Below are positions 57,173 to 64,000 of a DNA stretch of 64,000 nucleotides, piece by piece. This DNA is from Lytechinus variegatus. Taxonomy: Eukaryota > Echinodermata > Echinoidea > Temnopleuroida > Toxopneustidae. The notes under the pieces were generated by a model. It saw nothing but the letters and a program-made list of their open reading frames with translations, was not told the origin of the DNA and did no database searches. The DNA lies in assembly GCF_018143015.1 (NCBI RefSeq), contig NC_054740.1, positions 38,752,180 through 38,816,179 on the forward strand, given 5' to 3'. Position 1 is the first letter of the stretch. Each line of letters opens with the position of its first letter. Both the position numbers and the translations under genes were made by a program.

Positions 57173-57706
57173 CCCGGGGGGGGCACTTACATTGACGAGT
57201 GGATACCATGCGCGACCAAAAAACACGTAAAAGGATGTCCTTTTCACGATAGGGCACGTTACGTACGTAACGTGATAAACGTGTCAAAAACACAAAAATA
57301 ATTCAAAAAGGGTATCTATTTCGCTAGGAAAATTACGTGTTTAGGGTCGAATTTGCGGGGATGATAAAACAAAATTAAAATGTTTTATAAAGGATGTCCT
57401 TTTGCCCCAACACTACGTGTGTAGAGTCCTATTTGCACGAGTACTAAACCAAATAAGGTAAAGCCGACGAACGAAGGACCCGTATATAATAAAACATTCC
57501 TGTACTTGTTTAGGGGTTCATTTCAGGGAATATTTGCCAAGAGTATCGTTTTGTTTCCAATACTTGTTAAGGGTAGGGTTTCACACGCCAATACTTGTTA
57601 AGGGGTGCATTTTCAGAATATGGAAATTACGTGTTTAGGGTGCTTTTCGAGACCCCATGGTCGCGCATGGTATCGACTCGTGAATGGAAGTGCCCCCCCC
57701 CCCGGG
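57173..57706. mobile_element. 534 bp MITE, CCCGGGGGG family, copy 2
   Basis: About 90% similar by eye to copy 1 along its length. The flanks are CTTATTAC (57165-57172) and CTTATTAT (57707-57714), seven of eight bases matching. Confidence 0.88.
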
Positions 57707-57844
57707 CTTATTATTAAAACTTCTCTGTTATAATTTTGTTACCATATTAATTTGGTAAAATACCGCGGCACCTCGAGCTCCTACACCTTGCTCAAAACGG
57801 ACTATAAACTCGTAGTGATGGGTCAAAAAGTAGGCCTACATCCT

Positions 57845-58022
57845 TTACGAAGCATTTTAGTCTTTTAATACCCTCGCAAATTTGACCGTAATCACGCAGC
57901 TTTCCTAGCGAAATATATACTCTTTTCCAGTATTTTAGTGTTTTGACACCCTATTACGTTACGTAGGCATACGTAACATGCCCCAAAAGAGACCCATCAT
58001 GGAAGTGCCCCCCCCCCCGGGA
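57845..58022. mobile_element. Truncated and rearranged copy of the CCCGGGGGG MITE family
   Basis: ATTACGTTACGTAGGCATACG, GACACCCT and TGGAAGTGCCCCCCCCCCCC resemble the left part of copies 1 and 2 in reverse orientation. Its other end is not visible. Confidence 0.65.
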
Positions 58023-58356
58023 TTCTGGACGAGGACGGGAGCATATATATTCCATGTATTCTGCTATGCAGACTCTGAATGACTCGTGAGGTGGGATCTC
58101 AGCGCGCGAAGCGCCCTGCTGCTGGTTTTCGTAGCAGCCTGAAAGGGCAAAGCTAACGAGCCATTTCAGAATCTGCAGTCAGAGTATACCTAGTCTGCTA
58201 TGTAGACTCCTTGAATCGGCTGTTATACATACACTACAGATGTGGGTCTACATTGGTAGACTATATTCCATGGGCCAATAAGCACATTGTTAATTTTTTT
58301 GCAGTTGATGTCACCCGATCGACAATGGCACGGTTGCAAAACTATACAGACTGACT

Positions 58357-58854
58357 CCCGGGGGGCACTCGACCAAAAATGTGGTGGGGGTGTGCCGCGG
58401 GAGAGACAAAAAACGGGGGCCTTGGAGCGGGCTTATTGTAAAAAGGAGGGTCCTCGGAACGGGCTTCGGAACGACAAATGTTTGTGAAAACGGGGGTCCT
58501 TGGAACGGATCGCCAGCGTGTGAGTGCGTATGCATCCCTATGGAACGGTCATGCGTGCATGATGCAGCTAGCGCGGCCTCCGCCGGGGGAGCTCTCCGGC
58601 CGCTTTTCACCAAAATTCGACTCATTCAATGCGATCGGAGCGGCGTAACGAAAAATATGCGAAGCTTTGGAGCGGATTTACCTCTTCTTTTTCTCGATAA
58701 GAAGAAAATGCTATGCCTTGGAGCGGCTTTCTTTGTTCTTTTTCTCAACAAGGCAAAACTGCTATGCCTTGGAACGGAAATTTGAGTGTGAAAATGGGGG
58801 TCCCCTCCGCGGCACATACCCACTATGCATTATATACTGAGTGCCCCCCCCGGG
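58357..58854. mobile_element. 498 bp MITE with CCCGGGGGGCACT ends and a different interior
   Basis: CCCGGGGGGCACT at the left is inverted as AGTGCCCCCCCCGGG at the right, and GACTGACT sits on both sides (58349-58356 and 58855-58862). The interior is unlike copies 1 and 2. It repeats short pieces such as CGGGGG(C/T)CCTTGGA(G/A)CGG and CTATGCCTTGGA(G/A)CGG. Confidence 0.85.
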
Positions 58855-59119
58855 GACTGACTCACCCAAATGATATGGAGCTGAAGCTCAACCATACCAG
58901 GAAGACTAATTAATTTCCATAAGTGCACTCGTCTGTTGATACACCCACGGTTTTTAATAGACCGATGCTCGCAATAATAGTCAAACTCCCGGGTTAAACT
59001 AAATACTCAAGTCTACCTGATCAATGTCGCGGCAGCATTGGTAGCTGAAAATTTTTACGCTCGCTGTTCTTTTCTCTATACGCAACACAGTACACCTAAC
59101 TATTGTTTTCGTTTTTGCG

Positions 59120-59168
59120 GTATAATATTTAGTGAAACTGCTGGTATTTTCTGCATAAGGAAGGAATC
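59120..59168 (+). promoter_or_regulatory. Possible core promoter/5' UTR of the IDS-like gene
   Basis: A TATA-like stretch (GCGGTATAATATTTAG, 59117-59132) lies about 40 bases before the start codon. If it acts as a TATA box the 5' UTR would be very short, so it may simply be AT-rich leader. There is no other evidence for the transcription start. Confidence 0.2.
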
Positions 59169-59223
59169 ATGAAGTATATCGTGGCTATATTGTGTGTTCT
59201 GTTGAACATTTCTTCCAATTCAG
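59169..59223 (+). CDS. IDS: IDS-like exon 1 (signal peptide)
   Basis: Eighteen codons plus one base, ending TCAG|GTAGGA in phase 1. A Lys at position 2 followed by an eleven-residue hydrophobic core and small polar residues is a standard signal peptide; cleavage could fall around the SNS-A boundary. Phase 1 fits exon 2, whose first two bases (CG) complete an Ala codon. This exon is less certain than exon 2 because signal peptides are not conserved. Confidence 0.72.
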
Positions 59224-61491
59224 GTAGGACGGATCGACGCTGCTATATATTCACAGGTGTAATGTGATACAACCCTATATAGACATGCCGGATCATGTGA
59301 CATTCATAGATATTCTCACGTGATATATGCCTATCATGATCATGTGATATCTATCGATGATCGGTTCAGTATTGAGTATAATACAGTTACAATTTTATAA
59401 TATATATATATACATATAATATTATTTCAATTTTTATGCATGTACGTGGGCTATATCATTCATAGCATAATATCACAGCCATATTATATCGAAGGCAATC
59501 CCTGTGACCCACCTAACATTTATCTCTCCATCCATCTATCTAGATATCTTCCTCATTATGTATCCCCGTATGTATCTGTTTAAATATGTATGTCTATCTG
59601 TCTATTTATCTTTCAATCTAATATCTACTCATTTGTTTGTCATTTTGCCTCCGAAGAAGATTCTGCTAGGATCGAAAGCTTAGGCCCCTTTTGACTCTCA
59701 CTCCATTGGCTCTTTTTTTTAGATAAGCAGTTTTCAGCAGCTTCTTTTTGCCATTGAAAGATAAATAGACGGATAGATAGACATACATATTTAAACAGAT
59801 ACATATAAGACAGATATAAATAGAGAGATGGATAGAGAGATAAATGATAGGTGGATAGATTAATAAAAGATAGACAGATATATTGATAGATAGATGGATT
59901 GGTGGATAGATAAAAGATAGGTGGATAGATTGATAGAATATGTGATAGATAGATAGATAGACATACATACATAATTATTTAAACAGATAAATAAATATTA
60001 GATTAAATATGAATGGATAAGTAGACAGATATTCAAGCAAATAGATACAAGATAGAAATCTATAAATAAATAGTTATAGACAGGCAGGTAGATGGATAGA
60101 TCCACGGGTTGGAGGTCGTTATAATTATGTTACGCCCCGTGTTACGTGTGAGTGCAACAAAGTGTGACTGTCACTGAGAGAGGGAGAGAGAGAGGTGGGG
60201 GGATGAGAGGAAAAGGATTTACATTTCTTATTTTTGACTGATCATTTATATTGTAAGGCAATGATCTGAAGTGACTGTATTTTCGTTATATCTTGATTTG
60301 ATGTATTTTCATTGATAATATCTATAAAAGAGCTCGAGATGGAGAGGAGGAAGATCAAGCATAGAGTTTGGAGAGGGAGTGTTATCAACCTCATTTAAAA
60401 AAAAATCACCCTTTATTCCGTTTTCTTTCTCTTTTTTCTCTACTTAAAATATATATATATATCCATGGAGGATAAAGGGGGCGATATCCCCCTTGCTCTC
60501 TGATCGTTTCCATTTTTTTTTGTTCACAGTATCATTGTCAAAAAGGTGTTTTATTTACATGTGATTGACGATTTTACGAACATCTCTCGAAAGTTATCAA
60601 AATTATCGCCATATATCCATTATAATGAATATCTTTGTGTAAACTTTTTGAGTAATTTATTTATTGAATGCTTATCATTTAAAAAAGATATCCAGTCTTG
60701 TATAATATCCATGTTCATACCATATAAATATGTTCCTCTGGCTGCCAATCATGTATTGCCAATAAAATACATATTGGCCCCTATCAGTTGGTGCCCCTAG
60801 CTGGGTATGACGATTGTATAATTTCATGTTTCTGTTCAAAGCATTGTCAGATATAAACAAAATGTGATATTTATTGTGACTGATTTTACGAGCATACCTT
60901 GAAAGTTATGGAGGTCCAATCATAATTACCGCCATAAGGGGGTCAGGCTATCCCCTGTCAGTCGATCGCGACGCCCCTGAGTATGACGATTGAGTTCATG
61001 CATTTTCATGTTTCTTTTCACAGCAATATTATCACTAAGAAACCAAATGTGTAATTCATTGTGAGGTGAGAGCTATGGAGGTTCAATCATAATTACCACC
61101 ATAAGGCGGGGGAGGGGGGGTTATAGCCCCTGTCAGTTGTTGCCACTTGGTATATAACGATAAATTTTGATTAATTAATTGTCAGAGAAACCAAATGCCA
61201 AATGTATTATTCATTGTGATAGAGGATTCACCATCCCTTGAGAGGTTAACGCCGTAAATGGGGGGGGGGGGTATATAGCCCCCGTCAGTCGGCGCCCCTA
61301 GCTGAGTATGACGATTACATGTTCATTTTTTAATGTTCCTGTTCACAGCGTTGTCTGAGAAACCAAATGTGTTATTCATCGTGATTGATGACTTACGGGC
61401 CTCCCTTGAGAGCTATGGAGGTCCAATCATATCGCCATACATCACTGAACTTGCTTCGCGATCGGCTCTCTTCAGCAACGCCAAAGTGCAA
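59169..61491 (+). CDS. IDS: Iduronate-2-sulfatase-like gene, 5' part (two exons, partial)
   Basis: Iduronate-2-sulfatase removes 2-O-sulfate from iduronate in heparan and dermatan sulfate inside the lysosome. Exon 1 (59169-59223) encodes a hydrophobic signal peptide, MKYIVAILCVLLNISSNS. Exon 2 (61349-61491) starts by completing an Ala codon and reads LSEKPNVLFIVIDDLRASLE, then SYGGPIISPYITELASRSAL and FSNAKVQ. The I-D-D-L-R motif holds the two metal-binding aspartates of the sulfatase fold, and LASRSALF.NA is the typical next element. Human IDS has NVLLIIVDDLRPSLGCYG here. The catalytic C-x-P-S-R exon was not found before 64000, so the gene is cut by the window edge. Intron 1 is 2.1 kb and holds decayed copies of exon 2. 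Confidence 0.88.
59515..60100. repeat. Inverted TAGA/TCTA microsatellite with 45-50 bp matching arms
   Basis: The tract runs as TCTA on the left and as TAGA on the right. GTATCTGTTTAAATATGTAT...CTATTTATCTTTC (59569-59613) is the complement of 59754-59805, so 59569-59805 can form a hairpin. The spacer contains CCGAAGAAGATTCTGCTAGG ATCGAAAGC, which resembles the 3' ends of Penelope-like elements (uncertain). Confidence 0.75.
60480..61295 (+). pseudogene. Four decayed tandem copies of IDS exon 2 with flanking intron
   Basis: Four stretches upstream of the real exon resemble it together with its acceptor and downstream intron: about 60530-60640, 60845-60945, 61023-61110 and 61175-61255. They share pieces such as GAGAAACCAAATG, TATTCATTGTGA, TTTTACGA(A/G)CAT, CTTGA(A/G)AG and AGCTATGGAGGT. 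Each is followed by an intronic block with CCC(C/T)GTCAGT and GAGTATGACGATT. All copies have early stops or frameshifts. The first still reads an Asp-Asp pair, the second has Thr-Asp, and the fourth lacks a proper acceptor. The array therefore looks like repeated local duplication of exon plus intron followed by decay, with only the last unit kept functional. Confidence 0.8.
61349..61491 (+). CDS. IDS: IDS-like exon 2 (metal-binding DD motif)
   Basis: The acceptor is TGTTCCTGTTCACAG and the donor CAA|GTAAGT. Two bases plus 47 codons are open, and the sulfatase N-terminal strand P-N-V-L-F-I-V-I-D-D-L-R is intact. Human IDS continues with QQAVCAPSR right after the equivalent NAFAQ, which agrees with this exon ending at ...NAKVQ. 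It is the only copy of this exon with an unbroken frame; four damaged copies lie directly upstream. Confidence 0.9.
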
Positions 61492-61729
61492 GTAAGTATT
61501 TTGTATGATTTTATTCTATGGAGGTATGATATGGATTCAACAAAGTTTAATTTACTTCATCATCAGGGGCCTGCATGGGAACGATTTCCAAAGTGCTGGT
61601 TTGTTTCTAAAATTTCACTCATGTTCATCATGTTTTGTTTTTCTCTGTTTTCGTTTTGCTAATATTTGAATATGTTATGCTTCATTTTTCAAAATTATAA
61701 CAACTCTTATTTATCAAACTTGTTAAAAA

Positions 61730-61955
61730 GTGGAGCGTTGTGGCCCAGTGGATTAGTCTTCTGACTTTGAAATAGAGGGTCGTGGGTTCGAATCCCAGCC
61801 ATGGCGTAATTTCCTTCAGCAAGAAACTCATCCACATTGTGCTGCACTCAACCCAGGTGAGGTGAAAGGGTAATAATCAGGGCCCGCTGTTAGAACAGTT
61901 TTCGGAATTGAAGCGGCTACCCTGGGTAAATATATCTATATTATTATCATAAGTA
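61730..61955 (+). mobile_element. tRNA-derived SINE downstream of IDS exon 2
   Basis: The head contains GGCCCAGTGGATTAGTC (A box) and GGGTTCGAATCCCAGCC (B box). The body contains CCTTCAGCAAGAAACTCATC and CAACCCAGGTGAGGTGAAAG, shared with 31580-31852. The tail is TATTATTATC. Confidence 0.8.
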
Positions 61956-62354
61956 TGACTTTCATTACAGAGATAAGAATCATTTTCTAGTCGGAATAAT
62001 GAGGGGTTTTTTTGTTGCTTGCTTGTCAATTTTTTTAAGGGACGAAACGTCCTTCATTTTTGGCTGAAAACCTTTTTTTGTTCAAGTTTCTCCTCGGGTA
62101 AATATACCCATCCCCTTTGAAAAATCCTTGACCCTCCCCTGGAAATAAGATGCAGAATGAGATGGAAGGAAGCTCGTTCCTTCTCCAATAAGATAAGCAT
62201 TAATATGCTATTATAAGGTGGACAGCAATTTAAAAGTGATATATCTCTCTCCCTTTTTGTCTGATATGTTTCTTTTATGTTGGGGAGGCAGATTCGTTTG
62301 ATCCAATATAATTGTCCAATCAATTTGAGCTACAATTCCTGTTCAGGGGCAGCG

Positions 62355-62735
62355 CCAGGATATCATCATCATCATCACCATCACCACTATCATGATCATC
62401 ATCCATCATGATGATCATCATGATCATCATCATGATCATGATCATCATCCATCATTATCATCATGATCATGATCATCATTATCACCATCATTATCACTAT
62501 CAGCTGTATCATCCACCACCACCACTATCATTATCATCATCATCATCACCACCACCACCATCATCGTCATCATCATCATCATAATCATTATTTGTATTCT
62601 AATAGTAATTATAATATAAAAAATGATAATACTTATGTTTTTAGTATAAGTATTGGAATTATTACTGTTATTACTATCATCATCATCTTCATCATCGCCG
62701 TCATCATCGTCAGCATCATCATCATAAATATTATT
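62355..62735. repeat. ATC/ATT microsatellite
   Basis: Mostly ATC triplets with ATT, ACC and ATG variants. The long Ile/His open frame on the plus strand here is an artefact of the repeat. Confidence 0.95.
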
Positions 62736-62759
62736 AAAATAGGATCATATCAGTGGTAT

Positions 62760-63000
62760 AATGAGTCAAAAAATTGAGGGGGCAGGTTTAAAAAGTTGCG
62801 AGTGAGCAATGCAAGCAAGGTAACCATTTTTTGTAACAAAAAACAAATTTTGTGATTGATTTTGACATAATATTCAGAAAATAAAATTTCACCCTTCTCC
62901 TTTCCCTTCTCTGTTTAGTCATTGTTATTTTATTCATTTATTGTTTTTTTGTGAGAGGGGGGGGGGCAAGCACCTCAAGTCCCCCATCTGTATGCCACTG
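62760..63000. repeat. Repeat with GTGGTATAATG... and ...GTATGCCACTGAG ends
   Basis: TCAGTGGTATAATGAGTCAA at the left and CCATCTGTATGCCACTGAGC at the right are partly inverted, with a G run between. A small MITE is likely. Confidence 0.5.
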
Positions 63001-63339
63001 AGCCATATAATGTGAAACCAGATCGACCTCTCTTTATATAATGTTCTTCCTTTCTTCTTTTAATCTTTTTCTTTATCAATCACTACTTAAGAAGGGTGGT
63101 TGCCTTGTGCCCCTGAAATAAGCAACATTATATCGGGAAGATTCTGAACAAAAGCATAATACACACACAAAAAAAACACTGTTCAAAATTGCATACACCT
63201 CTGCTTACCATGGAAAGTTACCTTGCAGGAGTTGTTCAACAATTTAAGCAACCGTGCTTAATTTATTGAGAATTAAGTATTAAAAATCAAAAATGTTTTT
63301 TAAGATTTCATACAGGACTTTTGTTGTGTGCACTTCCAT

Positions 63340-63410
63340 ATTCAGCTCCAGGCGCGTAGCCAGGGGGGGCGGTGGGGGCGGTCGCCCCCCCCAAAACGTC
63401 CCCAAAAAGA
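63340..63410. repeat. GCGCGTAGCCAGGGGGG repeat fragment
   Basis: GGCGCGTAGCCAGGGGGGGC followed by CGGTCGCCCCCCCC is a short G-run/C-run inverted repeat next to a purine-rich tract (63400-63480). Confidence 0.55.
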
Positions 63411-63599
63411 AAAAAAAGAAGGAAAAAAAGAGAGGAGAAAAGGAAAAGGGAAGGGAGGAAAGGGAAGAAAGGAAGGTAGCTTTGTATTTTTTTTTTATTC
63501 TTTATTTTTTCTCAAAAGAGAAACTCCTTCAATCTTCTTGCTCTAAATTTATATACGAATTTTGCTTCCGCGCTGCGCGCGGTTAGATGACAATATTGA

Positions 63600-64000
63600 A
63601 GTTCTCCATTGTTTCCCCACCTTTTCTCTAACCCTGTTTTTCTACCTCAGCTATGTGCTTCTTGCCAGTTAAAGTTAAAATTGTATACATTAGGGTATGA
63701 ATTTGAGTAAGGTTAGACCGAAGTAAATATATGAAGTTATCTTTTTTTTCAATTGATCGCGCAACTTCTGGTCTGGTCGGCTCCGGGCGGGTAAAATCTT
63801 TATATCAGTTTCTGCCGTCACCTACATAAAGTCAACTTCTCCCGCTTTTCAGCTCATTACTAAACAACCATAATTTTGGGGCAAACAGGTTCCTAATTTC
63901 GTTCGTGTCGTATTAAATAAAGTACAATATTTTTTATAATAATATATAATAATAATAATTTGTCCATTTATATAGCGCAGTTTTTATATGCAAATACTCA
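63600..64000. other. End of window, IDS-like intron or beyond
   Basis: No exon with the sulfatase C-x-P-S-R motif was found from 61492 to the window end. Confidence 0.4.

Noticed and set aside
55059-59168. Bidirectional promoter shared by NARS2 and the IDS-like gene
   Set aside because: The genes are divergent, but 4.1 kb of mostly MITE sequence lies between the starts.
59640-59972. Two overlapping ~100-codon Tyr/Leu/Ser/Ile frames on the minus strand
   Set aside because: They are produced by the TAGA microsatellite.
62463-62777. 104-codon Ile/His-rich frame
   Set aside because: It is a direct reading of an ATC/ATT microsatellite.
61492-64000. Further IDS exons within the window
   Set aside because: No stretch resembling QAVCAPSR or later sulfatase motifs next to an acceptor site was found.

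Overview
This is a 64 kb piece of an animal nuclear genome: AT-rich, with long introns and very dense in decayed transposons. The repeat families, the tRNA-derived SINEs and the two identifiable genes suggest a marine deuterostome, most likely an echinoderm such as a sea urchin. That placement is inferred from style only; no species marker is visible.

Two real genes can be read. On the minus strand, 55058 down to 23287, is a complete 12-exon gene for mitochondrial asparaginyl-tRNA synthetase (NARS2). Its joined exons give about 492 residues, all splice phases agree, and the class II motifs are intact. On the plus strand, starting at 59169, are the first two coding exons of an iduronate-2-sulfatase (IDS-like, lysosomal). 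Its remaining exons lie beyond the right edge or could not be found. The two genes are divergent, with about 4.1 kb between their start codons.

Layout. 1-23 kb: no recognisable conserved gene; a possible solo LTR, a TTCG palindromic array, many palindromic MITEs, two tRNA-derived repeats, a diverged direct duplication of an exon-like block (7.9-9.0 and 10.4-11.1 kb), and a 3.7 kb segment bracketed by ~220 bp inverted repeats (15.8-19.7 kb). 23.3-55.1 kb: NARS2. Its introns hold several MITEs, a SINE, a mariner-type transposase remnant, a 2.1 kb hAT-like element and a 6x ~165 bp tandem array. Intron 1 (16 kb) contains a three-layer nest: a DIRS-like retroelement (42971-49792, with inverted terminal repeats and an internal complementary region) inside a TTAA-flanked element, inside a dead hAT-type transposase gene. 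Part of that transposase gene has been amplified as a 171 bp tandem repeat. 55.5-58.9 kb: a cluster of CCCGGGGGGCACT-ended MITEs with visible 8 bp target-site duplications. 59-64 kb: the 5' end of the IDS-like gene, whose first intron carries four decayed tandem copies of exon 2 just upstream of the intact exon, plus TAGA- and ATC-type microsatellites and a SINE.

The two genes share no pathway: one charges mitochondrial tRNA-Asn, the other degrades glycosaminoglycans. Most of the interest is in genome architecture rather than gene content.
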